Below are positions 11,059-22,779 of a DNA stretch of 64,000 nt, piece after piece. The DNA comes from Welwitschia mirabilis (lineage: Eukaryota; Gnetophyta; Gnetopsida; Welwitschiales). Numbering within the stretch: position 1 is the stretch's first letter; each line of letters opens with the position of its first letter. The notes under the pieces were generated by a model. That model did not search any database. It worked only from the letters and a program-made list of their open reading frames with translations, and was not told where the DNA came from. The DNA lies in assembly GCA_051453625.1 (NCBI GenBank), contig JBOZIK010000001.1, positions 239,722,906-239,786,905 on the forward strand. Reading direction: 5' to 3'. Made by a program: the position numbers and the translations under genes.

Positions 11059-13000
11059 ACCACTTCTGGTCTCGCTTCTGTTGAGAAATCTGGACAGCGG
11101 TTGGGACTTAGAAGCCGACTATATCGGAATCGGATAGAGATAGATTGCTCGATTTAAAAAACAAATAAACATTATTGAAATGGTTTATTACATGGCCAGA
11201 TCACTCCAGTTGAACGTGTAATTTTTTCACTCTCGCTCCTTCTCTTCCACGTAGTCGAGTCATTGCAGGTATCTGCACGCATAACCATGGTATTGTGCCT
11301 CCCGCGCAACGGAATTTCCCTTTTTACGTCGGTCCGTTCGGTAGCCCTTTGTGTAGTTCTAACATCTGCTTGCGTCTTCTATCTTGTTACCGCGTCAGCC
11401 CGTTGCCCATCCCTAACAGACTGTTTCTTCCCAGTTAAAATGAAATTTCAGTATTTACGATCTTCACGAACGGACTCGTATCTCGAGTAGGTCACTTGTC
11501 GCGTAGCCCGCGACCGGTCACTGCGGAATTTTTTTGGAGTAACTCACTGGCATTCAATGCATCATACGTGGTCTGCTTTCGTGTATTTGACGCGGCAGTG
11601 TTCCTGCCACGTCACTCTGCATACGGTCAACTCATGGTTTTTCTTTAAAGTTGTGGTTTGACTGGCCCAATAACGATGGCGAGGAATTAATATCGGTGTT
11701 TTTGCAGGGGCAATGAAACACCAGCACGGGAATTATTGTTGGCGAGAGTTGCCGAAAGTGACGTAACGAGGGCCGCGGGGTACTCCAGGGAACGCCGTTT
11801 TATTATTTATGGTCTTTTTTGTCACATTTAGTTGTTTATTTTACTGGAAAGCGATTTAGAAGACAAGTGGAATAGAAATGCTGGACTACCAGTGGTAGGC
11901 CTTAAAGCCCAAAAGCAGAGTTAAAGGTGATACTGACGGCGCGCTGTCGGCCGTTACATGGCACATCCCGCCTCGGCTTTGGCTTCAGCTTCTGCTTCCG
12001 CTAATATTTATGTGTCTTTGTGGAATTGTTTTGTGGGTGGTGGAAAAGGGATGGAAGGGAGCCGGAAGACAACCGGACAAGTGTTCGTGACCAACGGGGT
12101 TAGCGGCGGGGTAGAGAAGCGGAGCAGACACGCGTATGGACTGCACGTCCCGGCGTCGGCTTGAGGTTCGGGGAGCGGTAGCCCTGACGCTTGGCCCCAC
12201 CGTCAGAAAGTAACGATTTAGTTGTGAAAATGCTACCAGGAAGGGAAATCGAGAACAAGAAGAGAGGACCACGGAATGGCGTAAGAAGACGGGAGAGCCG
12301 TTTGTTGTGGTAGAATTCAAAAGAATATTTAAAATTAAAAAGCTTGAAAGGGAGGAAATGCGTATGTTTTGATCCGGTGGGCGACAAGACGAGTCATTGA
12401 TTGGCGTCACGGGAGGCGAATAAATCTCGTCTTACGAAAAAGCGGAGACCTTCAATGTTCAGTACTGATGTCTTTCTTTCACAGGCGCTGCTGCAAACGC
12501 TGCCAAACAGAAACCGCAAATGCGAACGGCAGGGCCCATCACCGACTGTAAGGTGTCGCTCTCAGTCAGTCGAAGGTCGAGACTACTGCCAGGGTCTACT
12601 CTGCTCGTCTACAGTCTCTACTGACGTCCTCTCTCTCCCTACCCCGCCCGTTTCAGAAACGTCGTTTCCCCTCCAGTTTCCCCAACTCAAAAATCGATTC
12701 CACAACGTGATGCCCTCGGCGCAGGCAACGGTTAAGACCCGGGGAAATCCGACGTTAGCACGGCGTTCGGTCAGTCCGCCTGGCTTTCTCTGTTACGTGC
12801 GGGTGACTCCACTGCTCATTTGTTTCCATTTTTTAATTTAATAATAATATGACGTGGATATTGGAAAACTGCGGAGGCAAAGCAGGCAGAAGGCAACTGC
12901 CCCAACTTCGTTCCGAGGCAGATGACGTATAAATTTGTGTGTTGTTTTACGATAAGTGGTTAGTAATTACCCACGCTTAGTGGCTTTGGGTGTGTCCGCT
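11059..13000. other. Upstream flank of the conserved gene; no supported CDS
   Basis: GC-richer DNA holding ACGT-type motifs (TGACGT near 11759 and 12910) and a TATAAATTT at about 12915. Reading frames on both strands overlap one another, and some lack an ATG (for example the one at 12401, which starts at TTG). A pyrimidine tract with CACAG at about 12475-12484 looks like a splice acceptor. This may be promoter, untranslated sequence or an unrecognised exon. I do not call a gene. Confidence 0.3.
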
Positions 13001-13560
13001 GATGCCGCTTCTCTTTTGTTTGGGTTTACGCATTTAAAACATGGAGCTAAAACTGCTCTTTTTAAAAAATTAACGAAATTAACCTACTTGCTTTAAGTCA
13101 TTTGAGTGGCAGTCACTTTAATGTTTTATGTTCCTTAAAAATATCTGCGAACATTTGTGTCGCGCATTCAAATGGAGCTGTACTCCCGTAAGTTATTCGT
13201 TTATGGTATTAAAAAGCAAAGTCACGAGATTCCTTCGGCGGTCGCTGTCGCTGCGCCGGGCTGCACACCTGCTGCTCTGTTGGCACGATGATGCTCACCA
13301 CGTCTAACAGAAGAGGGAATAGGAATGGGCGAACCTTTTAATCACCTCACTTAAAAGGATAAATTAACAGTAAACATTAAGGAAGGAAAATTTATAATTT
13401 AATTAGCTAAATAAAGATTTGACCAATAGAAATAAAAGAGTAGAAATAAAATTCAAAAAGCCTGGGGTGATAACAAAATACAATGATCTACCAAAAAAAG
13501 GAAAGTTTATGAGTCCAAAAAATCATTAAAGTTAGCTTAGATATATATTTCATATACATC

Positions 13561-13818
13561 TAATATTTGGCTAACAGATATCAATTTCTATTGCCTTTTA
13601 AACAAGGTATAAGCATTAACCTAAACGCATTTCCCCTACACATTGGTATGGACTTTAACCACATTCAAAGTTGACTTTGTCTTCATCAACATTGACTTTG
13701 ATAAATATGGTTAGTATTGACCATTCACCAAAAGTCAATGCCTCATTTTCTGCCAAAATATTAGGTTAATGCTTATACTCTAGTCTGAAAGGTGGTAGAA
13801 ATTGATATCTTTCGGCCA

Positions 13819-13825
<7 letters not shown>
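13561..13825. mobile_element. Fold-back MITE-like element
   Basis: The left arm (13561-13624) and right arm (13761-13825) are inverted copies. Both ends read TAATATTTGGC, both contain GATATCAATTTCTA and both reach GTATAAGCATTAACCTAA. The 136-base middle is also partly self-complementary (TAACCA..ATT..CAAAGT on both sides). Length is about 265 bases with no coding capacity. TA dinucleotides flank it, with an AT microsatellite on the right, which would suit a TA-targeting superfamily such as Tc1/mariner. The target duplication cannot be proven because of the AT run. Confidence 0.7.
13671..13738. promoter_or_regulatory. Cluster of four W-box cores inside the MITE
   Basis: TTGACT at 13671 and 13692, TTGACC at 13717, and AGTCAA (reverse TTGACT) at 13733. 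TTGAC(C/T) is the core bound by WRKY factors. Four in 68 bases is dense. The cluster lies in the MITE loop, so the element would spread such sites if mobile. Function is inferred only. Confidence 0.35.

Positions 13826-13867
<42 letters not shown>
13824..13867. repeat. AT microsatellite
   Basis: About 22 uninterrupted TA/AT dinucleotides directly abutting the MITE right end. Confidence 0.95.
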
Positions 13868-13869
<2 letters not shown>

Positions 13870-14389
13870 TTAGTGGTCACTTGTCATTGATTATAAGTGC
13901 ATTAATTATTAAGTCTCTTATGGAATCAATTTCATTAGTCATAGTTGCTTTTATTAGAAAAGCCTTTATGAAAATGCCTTAATCATTATTTGTAATCATT
14001 TTTATTAAATATGCTATTTAAACACATAATCTTAAGATAAAACATAATTGGTAATGATTTAAGTATCTACTAATATCTCTTTTCTATATTTACATGTAAA
14101 AATGCATGAACAAGAAAAAGATAATAATGTAGGAAAGGAAGTGCTCATAAAGTTTATAGAGGGGTGAAGCATTAATTTATTACAGTGAAGCTAATACAGA
14201 ATAATATAGGCATTTAAGTATTACAATTAAGGTAACAAAGAAACAATAGCATAGATAAATTAGTAATCTTTAATTGCAAGAAATAAATAATAATTCATCT
14301 TATATCACTCGATACAAATGTACACTATAAATGAATTGGTGAATTATTATAAAGACGATGTATTCTAAACTTCTAAGCTTCTTAAATGT
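13868..14389. other. Unassigned; probable Helitron 3' flank
   Basis: AT-rich, non-coding. Because the Helitron below is on the minus strand, its 3' hairpin and CTRR end should fall here or nearby. I could not identify them. Confidence 0.25.
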
Positions 14390-17300
14390 TGCTCTTCCTT
14401 AATCTACTTCTTCAAGTGAGAATCCTTGGATAATTTTTTGTATCTTTGTTTAGAGAAAGGATATAACATTTTTAATGATTCTATAGACTTCACTATAGAA
14501 AGGGCGATAAAAGTCAATCCTAGCATTTCCTCGAGACTAATGTCTACACATGCTTTACTGAGGATCATCCCCTCAGATTTATGAATTATTAATGCCTAAG
14601 AGAGTTTGAAAGGTAGTTGTTTTGCTCGATCTCCAGAGAATGGGATGATGGGAACTATTTTTCAACTTGATTCATCGAAAGGAACTCTATTAGACGTATC
14701 AAAGTCAACCATGGCATAGGTTGGAAGCTCAGGTGGATTATTCCTTGGCTATTAAACTATTTATTTGACAACACCATAGACCATTTATTAATCCAACTTT
14801 AGGTCCTATGTTTATAGTTAACATGACCCTAGATCCTTAACAAAGAAGAAGCTCTATTTTCAATTCACCATCAACATCATCATATCTAACCAAATCTCGT
14901 GTCTTGTTTGTTACACATCATGCAATGCATGATTACATTTGTAGTAAGTAGTTTCTGTTATGAGAGGAAATCGTATCATTCATGAAAAATAGATAAACTG
15001 AATCTTGGAAACCATCCATTCCATTGGATGTGAAAGAAAGTTTAGACTTCATTATTAGAAATTCATAATCTCATCTAAATGTTTACCATCTCATACATTC
15101 AGCAGTACATTTTGAAACCTTTGCTAATTTGGATTGTCACCCTTTTGCCTATAGACGACATTTAATACAACAACTATACCAAATGATGTCCACAATGCCT
15201 TTATTTCCTCACTACCATTATACAGTGGACAATCCTTCACCATAGGTAACTGAGTAAGATCACTTGTTAATTTGATAAACCTTCCACCAAAACTCATGTG
15301 TCAGTTAGCTCGAAATAACTCCTTAACCCTTTTATCAATATTAAGTAACATCTTACTCCTTATAAAACTCATCTCATTAAAAATGATGCACTTAATATTT
15401 TTTAGCCATTCTTGAAGATGTAGTTGTTATCTTGATGAAGCAAGGTCATAGTCACCGATCTTAATACCAAATGTTAAATGTATTGTTATCCCCTTGATGT
15501 TATATGTAGTGACTCCAGTGGGTGCTAACACCATAATAATACTTATGTTGTTTGAACACATCTTCTTAAATTCATTACTTATAGAATGGATGAAAAAAGA
15601 TTTTCCTATTCTTATTGTTCCTTGGATTATCATGCGTAGAGGTTGGATGTCTTCTTGCTCAAATTCTTACGGCACCAAATGAGATATGAGAATATTGAAG
15701 CATTTATTTTCATTTAAACCAAGGCTAGATAAGCCATTAATTTGGTCTGTTTCATCTTAAACCAATAAATCATGTAATGTCTTATTACTTTAAACAAAGT
15801 AAATGACATATTTGACATAGTCTTCTTCTTTATAGTTAGTAGACTAATTACCTTGTCTATTAAGATCACGCAAGCCAAGCATGTTATGTTCACTTCTTTA
15901 AAGAAGGCCATCATCTAGTAAATGTCTTATTAATACACGATAATCATTTTCAGAATGTTTTACATGTGATGATTCCATTTACTCATGTTGATCCTCCTTG
16001 ATGGTTGCATATTCGAAATCCTTGTCATATGATGGATTACACTACTTATACATATGTTTAACAGACATCCATTTAGCCTCTATTTCTTTATCTTTGCTTT
16101 CCAAATCATGTTTGATATATCTAAATGGATAATTAAAAAGTAGTTGAGCCCAACAATAAGCCATCCATTTGTCATCAACTCTATTGAGTCGTACACGAAA
16201 TCTAGGAATAGCTCTGACAATTGCATGTTCCTTTCTAGGATGTTAGGCATCATATCCTATTTTCCTTGGATTTAATTAATATTTTGCACAATTGAATAAT
16301 GACATGCCTTCCATATGCAGTGGCCTATTTGGATACTGATCTTTCAATGTAGTATTCACATGTTCCTTGTTTATAACATGGCTTCATCTCACTTTTTTAT
16401 AGACCTTCTTAGATACATTGAGTGGTATAAATACCCTGCTACTTTCAACTAAGGGAAGTCCCTATAACATGTGACATGTTTCCATAGCTCCAATGTCACG
16501 ATCTATTATAGTATCTATCATTAGTATTTTGTAAGCTAAAATTGTAGGCTTACTAGGATCTCTATCCTATGATGTCTTCATTAACTTGTCAAAACATGAA
16601 TTTGCTTTCTTCTCTAACTTTAAGGCATACTTTGCAATATATTATATAATAACATATTTATCCTGCACAAGTTGGAAGTCTATATTCGTTCATATTTGTA
16701 GAATTATTATATTATAAACATTTAACCTATCATCATTTCTCCTTAACTCATACCTCTTCTCATTCTTTTCATCTATATACAACCTAGTATTGTAAGATTA
16801 CAACTTCCATATAATGTTATATCTATAAGAATTAGTATCTATAGTTTGAAAACACTTATAGTGTTAAAAGAGTAGTGGTACCTAGGTATCTGCATATTTG
16901 TTGATCCTTTTGTCTTCTTAAACATACTCCTAGCTTTTAAACTATATGTCTTTGAACACTATTTATTAAGGTTGTGAATCTTGTTCTAGCTATATATGTT
17001 TAAGATCCTCTTTTCACAATTAACATGGATGAAGATCCATGTTTCTTCTTTGGGACAACAGAAGTAAAACTGTTATAACATCTAAAATAATGTAATTAAC
17101 TAAATATGTAATAAAAAAGATATAGCTTTTACTTATACCATTAAGTCTACCACACTCATTAAATCTATCATTCCATGCATGTATAATGGAATCAAAGAAG
17201 CTCTTGGCATTTATCACTATTGTATCATTACTCCAGTTAAGTTGTTTCATGTTAGGAGTTTCTTTTATCCATAGAAACTCATGTACATGTGGAGAACTTT

Positions 17301-19474
17301 TATGTTGCCACTCAAATCATGTTGAGTAGTCTACAATGTTAAATTCCTTTATTAGAATTGTCTCTCTAAATTTTTTCATGATGGTTTTACATGTACTCTG
17401 AGATAATGTGTGGATTCTCAATAATGTTTTGCATTCACCATCACTTGACTTCAAATGGATGTTGTACTTGTTCATCAACATGATATCATGTAGATCAGGT
17501 CAATATAAATCTACAGCGCTTAAAGTGAAGAATATTGTAAGAGTTTCAAGTGAGGTAACCATATCTAATAGTTCAGATTTTTCCCCCAGTAGGAAGATGT
17601 GCCTCATTGAGAGCTTTCATATCGCATTAAGTTATCTATTATTTCTTTCCATGAACAACTGTTCATCTATTCACATAATTTCTCTATCGTGATTAGGGCA
17701 TCGATTATGTTCTTTTTGAAAAACATTGGTATAGACCTACGTGTCCTATGTCTCATAATCATGTTGAACATGTAATACCTAAAATGAAAAATTATTTGTG
17801 AAGGGTTTAAAATTTGTTCCATTAAATTCATTAATGAATTAAAAAATTGATGAAGTACTTAACCAAATCTTGGATGATAACCAACTCTTCCATCTGTGTA
17901 TCTTAAAAGATGTTTTGCAAACTCATGTAGCTTAATAGACTTAGCTCTATATACAGGAATATAACATTTACTTATAGGAAACAATGATGGAAATGATTAT
18001 AATATAATACCTCTAGTGTTAAACTCATTGACCAGTGACTCTTATAGTAATGGCCATTAAGCATTTGTTGGGGGATTGTTACACAAGTTTTGCAGCTAAT
18101 TATTTATAGCATCAAGTTCTCTTTCAAGTTGAGGACATCTTGTGGCAACTGAGGATGTGTGATGAATAATGTTGAACTCATTTGTTTCTAGAAAAATACC
18201 ATCAAAATGTAGCTTAATTTCCCCTTTCTCTTCACTAAGAGTAATCTCTCGAAGAATGTGAAAGGCATTAACATCTTCCTCATCACTAATATCATCTAAG
18301 ACATGCATGTCTATCTTAACATCTTAGTAGAAAGGACCATTCTCATTTTTTAAGCATAAGGCATGATAAACTCGCATCTTGTTTACAATAAAATTATATT
18401 ATCTATTGATTTGGTCCCTTCTTTTTAAAATAAGGATGGGTATTTGTGTAATTTTAAAGGGCAAAACACTTGAAATATGTGACACATCTCCTGGAAAGCT
18501 TATTGTGTGCCCTTGATATACAAGTTAACCACCAGTTACATGTGTAACTTGAAATAATGGATTTATCATTGAAATAAGCATCTCTTCAACCTAGGTCAGA
18601 TGGGATCAAACAAATGGCTGAAGCCCTAGATCCTGGTTGTTCAGAGTAGAGAAATGTTTAAATTCTTTATTAGCAACTATAATGCCTTCCTTTTCCTCAT
18701 ATTGACATCATCTGCAGGTAGGGCCATGTCTACCTTATACCAACTTTATAAACTAATACATCTTATTATAAATTGTCCACGATTTTGATAGTGCAGATAC
18801 TTGTATTTCTCTCTAAAATGTCTCAATTCCTTTACATATATCACCATTATGTTTATGTAAGCTAGGATATGAATGTTGATCCAATGTTTGTTTCAACGTT
18901 TTTATAGAGAAAAGGACATTGAAGTTTGATACTATTGCATTACATTGTCTTTTTCATCATTATCTTTGTAAGTGTGATTGTTGATTATGATAACCACCCT
19001 CTTCCATAATCTATTTCTATCACCTTACATATTCTTGCCTTCTTATTAATGATAAAGAACTCTAAGTATTAGAAATGTAACTTGTAGATGTCATATCATT
19101 GTTTATTGTCTGTTCACTAACTCCTACTAAGGTGGTGATTTCTATAGATATGTCTTTCATTTGTTGATTTAGTTCTTATATAGTATGATTAATCAAGTGT
19201 TATACTATAATACTAAATGATGTAGTACTATGTTGAAGAGATGCATTGTTCATGTTATTTAGGAAAATAAAAAAGATTGATTTTGTTACAATCTAGTTTT
19301 AATGAATTTGTAAAGCCATAAACAAAATTAACTCATACCTTATTGATTATTATTATCACTATCATCATTACATATGTTTAAAGAGTTTAATGAGTGAGTA
19401 GTTTCCCTACGAGGTCTTTGCCTCTCACAATATCTTCTTTGCCTTTCACAATCTAGAGCTCACTTGTGTTCCAT
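14390..19474 (-). pseudogene. Helitron Rep-helicase (Pif1-type), decayed
   Basis: A single long minus-strand coding track with frameshifts and stops, in this order:
- a basic N-terminus from ATG 19474 (ERQRRYCERQR);
- a block at 18300-18720 like DUF6570 (SHLT.VEEMLISMINP, then VYQGHTISFPGDV);
- a Helitron_like_N stretch with HLLRYTDGRVGYHPRFG at about 17866-17915;
- a Rep HUH site, FEWQH..SPHVHEFLW, at 17269-17322 with both histidines;
- YCWAQLLFNYPFR near 16120-16170;
- Pif1-family helicase with Walker A GTIRIGKS at 15598-15621, LAPTGV, NEMS (Walker B DE altered) at 15361-15390, and C-terminal HKSEGMILSKACVDI then FIALSIVKSIE near 14440-14590.

The protein would nick and unwind DNA for rolling-circle transposition. 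Stops, such as TAA replacing a glutamine codon after VTGG at about 18530, kill it. Confidence 0.85.
15427..15633 (-). pseudogene. Helitron helicase core: longest intact stretch with Walker A
   Basis: A 68-residue open piece of the helicase, MIIQGT to DYDLASSR. It holds GTIRIGKS (fits GxxxxGK[ST]) followed about 30 residues later by VLAPTGVTTYNIKG and THLTF-like residues. These are motifs I and Ia of Pif1-family 5'-3' helicases. It is part of the larger minus-strand Helitron track and not a separate gene. Confidence 0.85.
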
Positions 19475-20696
19475 CTTAGAATTTCATTCTATTTTAAAAA
19501 AAAAAGGGAATAGAAAAACCTATATTTAGAAAATAAATGTAAATGACAAAATGAACTAAATTTAAAAAAAAACTTTTAAAAAACTTAAGTTAAAAAACTT
19601 AATTTTATGAAAAACTTACTTTATGAATGACTTAATTAACAAATGCTTGATTTAAAAAATAAATGTAATTTAAAAAATTAAATTTAAAAAATGCTCATAT
19701 CTTAATATAAAACACTAACCTTTAAAAAATAAAATAAATTTAAAAATACTTATTTAAAAAAATTAAAATACTTAATTTTATTAAAAAAACTTAATTCATA
19801 AAAAACATAATTTAAAACATAGACATCATTTAATAAATAAACCTGATTTAAAAAATTTGTTTTAAAAAACTTATCTTTAAAACTTTAATACAAAGAAAAA
19901 GAAAAATATAATATGAAATACAAAGATATTTTTATCAAAATTTTTTAAAAAACTTAATTATAAAAAAATTATAGTTTAAAAATAGTTTAAAAATAAAAAT
20001 AAATTTACAAGATGTACTTCATTTAAGAACTATTATTATTCTTTTCTCTATTACACATTTTCCATTTATTTTTCAAGTTCTTCTATCTATCATATTTAAA
20101 ACAAAATGAAAGTTTCTAAAAATCTAAAATATACAAATCTAATATTAATTAAAGTCATAGTTTAATTCATGTTTAACTAATACTATGTAGATGTTATAAA
20201 TCTTTTACAAAACTTAAATATTATTTGTATCATAAATATTATTCACTTTATTGAAAATTTTTTGGTCACAATAAAAAATAAGATTTTAGTTTTAATTTAG
20301 AGTTTTTCTTATCATTCATGTAAAAACGGCCAAAGGAAAATAAACATTGATATCAAAAATAAATTTTCAAAGTGAAAATATTAAAACTCTAAATCTCTAT
20401 GGAATATTTTTCAAATTCTTGAAGTTAAAATAGTCATTGAACAGAGTCTCTATAATGATTAAAGTGCAGGACATTTTAGGTTTTTGTTATGAGAATGCAG
20501 AAAAACAAAACAAAATTGGAAAAAGGAGCATACCTTTAGATGGAGTGAATTCCACTTCTTTAGAGCAAATTCCACTTCTACACAGTGAATTCTTCAAATC
20601 AAATTTACTTTTCAAAACATAAATCCTTATTAATTGCATTTTAATTACATCTGTTTGTCTAGGCCTTGTTGTATATGCTAAATATGACCCCATTAA
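19475..20696. repeat. A/T-rich low-complexity tract
   Basis: Very AT-rich. 19495-20030 is dominated by TTAAAAAA/CTTAATTT words in irregular repetition. No coding content supported. The small open frames at 20437-20693 lie on opposite strands and match nothing I know. Confidence 0.6.
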
Positions 20697-21050
20697 TTTA
20701 TGTTCACCATGTTAAAAATTAATTTTTTGTTTTTTGACTAAAGATATAATTTTCGTATGGCCTCAAAATTAGGTTTACCATTTTCAAATTTAGTTTTTTG
20801 TTTTTAAACTAAAGATATAATTTTAGTGTGACCCTAAAGTTAGGTTTTCCATTTTAAAAATTAGTTTTTTGTTTTTATCTAAAGATATAGTTTTAGTGTG
20901 GCTCAAAATTAAATTGCTGTTTCAAAAATTACTTTTTATTTTTTTAACTAAAAATATAATTTTAGTATGGCCTCAAAATTAGGTTTGTCATTTCAAAAAA
21001 TATTTTATTCTTTTTAACTAAAAATACAATTTTACTATTAAAAATTAAAT
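20697..21050. repeat. Tandem array, unit about 70 bp, five copies
   Basis: CTAAAGATATAATTTT or a close variant recurs at 20738, 20809, 20879, 20948 and 21018 (spacing 71, 70, 69, 70). Each is followed by a CCTCAAAATTAGGTTT-like half and a T-rich run. Copies diverge toward the right end. Confidence 0.85.
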
Positions 21051-22779
21051 GTAATGCTATCATGGACATATTAGTGGCTGTGGATTGGCTACTCAGCCAA
21101 AATTAAAATGTGATAATAAAAAAAGCTCAAGATGAGTTAGAGACTAGCAAATTAAGTAGATTTGCCTTAAAATCATTTTCTTCTTTTTCGTTATCTCCTT
21201 TTCACTACTAGGTAGCATTTCCAAAGCTGTAGTCATGGCACGCATAGCAACATCAAGGGCCTATGATCGTAGCAATTGCTATTGCACAAATAGAGCCTTA
21301 ATACCTAAAGACGAGTATAGGTAACAAAAGAAAAGAACTAACAACTGATACTACAAAGAATTTGTCATAAATACAAGATTAAATTGTGGCAACAACTTGT
21401 AGAAGATTCTACATTAAAAATTAACTCTATGCAAGTTTTTCTCTCTCTTGTGAAAGGGTTATCTTAGTCCAATGAGTTGCAACAAGTGGATTTTAAGGAG
21501 GTTAAGAGCTATTACATCTATGTTAGGGATCACCCCTTGTTGACCTAAAATTCATTGAATCATGCTTCCAAAGGAGAAGTACTAACATGCATGCTTGGTG
21601 TTATTTGTGAATCATATAAATAGTTGTTAAGGAAATCATGCACATGTTCCTTGTTAAATCCAAAGAAACCTTGATTTAAACCATCACAGCCCCTTAGGTC
21701 CTAAGAGGTAGTGATTTATTAGGAGGAGGAGAAGACTCAAAAAAACGTTGTACATCAAGAAAAAACTCTAAAATCTAACTTCTTGTTAACATGCTGATCT
21801 TCAAACTAGATTTTTTGGTTCTGCAATGATGAATGATATTTTTAAAGATACACTAAGTTTAATTCTTTTCCTTCAAAAAACCTATGACATCTAGATTTTA
21901 TATCTTAAAATAGGGTAAAATATAAATATATTTATTTTACAAGAAAATTTATAAAATCCATGCAGAGTCTAGTTTCAAATCTAGTGAAAAACATGGCCAT
22001 TTTAGCAAACATCGCGATGCTAATAAGTGTATAACCAAAGTAACTATAGAGAAATTAGCTAATAAATGTGTGAAGGACTTTAGAGAGTCATTGAAAGGGT
22101 ATCTAGGTGAATAATAAGTTATATGAAGTATTTTTTCACTAAGAGGCAACCCTTGGTAAAGTAAGTGTCATATAAATAACATAACTTCAAGAGCGACTAA
22201 TGTTGTCCAAAAAGGCAAAAATGCACCTTACTAATGAGACATAAGCTGGATTCCTCATTTTCTATCTAAAGTTTTAAAAACTCATACTTGGTTGTTCAAG
22301 CTTTGTAGATCATTCTAATTTTTGGATTTGAAGTCTTGTATTCTAGAGCTACTCCATGTATGCCAAAGCTATGAAAAATTGGCTAAGTAGCATAATGAGA
22401 TGCTTCCAACCAACTGAAAAATATTCTAAACAATTTGGTACTACTTGGTTGTCAAATGAAAAAGTCTAATAAGGGTTTTAATATCATAAGAATCCTCTCA
22501 TCAAGAGAAGAAGTGCACAAAGAGAGTGAAGAACCTTTTTTTTTATTTCATATTCATTAGATATTTGCCATTAAATATCTTAAATTTTAAGGTGTATTAT
22601 TACAAATTAACTAAAATTAAAACATGTTAGAATGTTTCTACTAACTAAAATGCAAAATATTTCCTAATTTGCCACCAACATTTCATACACTAAATAAAGA
22701 GTTGCATTCCAAGTATATCATAACAGATGGAAAACATCATTAATCATGGTGTTCAAAATAAAGGATGTACTCCTATTAG
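21051..22779. other. Unassigned AT-rich DNA
   Basis: No protein family, array or paired repeat recognised. The short open frame at 21949-22149 has no recognisable domain. Confidence 0.3.

Larger units (their letters stand above)
7900..13320. other. GC- and CpG-richer gene island
   Basis: By eye this block has far more G+C and many more CpG dinucleotides (for example 8370-8430, 10033-11000, 11740-11800, 12050-12200, 13230-13300) than the flanking AT-rich DNA. It contains no recognisable transposon protein. This is what an unmethylated genic island in a transposon desert looks like. It contains one supported gene (10033-10944) plus flanking DNA with possible regulatory and untranslated sequence at 8200-9300 and 11060-13000. 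Open frames in those flanks are short, overlap on both strands and lack recognisable domains. Confidence 0.6.

Noticed and set aside
11985-12410. 141-residue minus-strand frame
   Set aside because: Overlaps frames on both strands, is serine/arginine-rich by composition, and has no family match.
12401-12841. 146-residue plus-strand frame in the island
   Set aside because: Begins at TTG, is low-complexity, shares the region with other frames, and has no recognisable domain.
16800-17020. Possible tyrosine motif of the Helitron Rep
   Set aside because: Too many stops to place the tyrosines with confidence.
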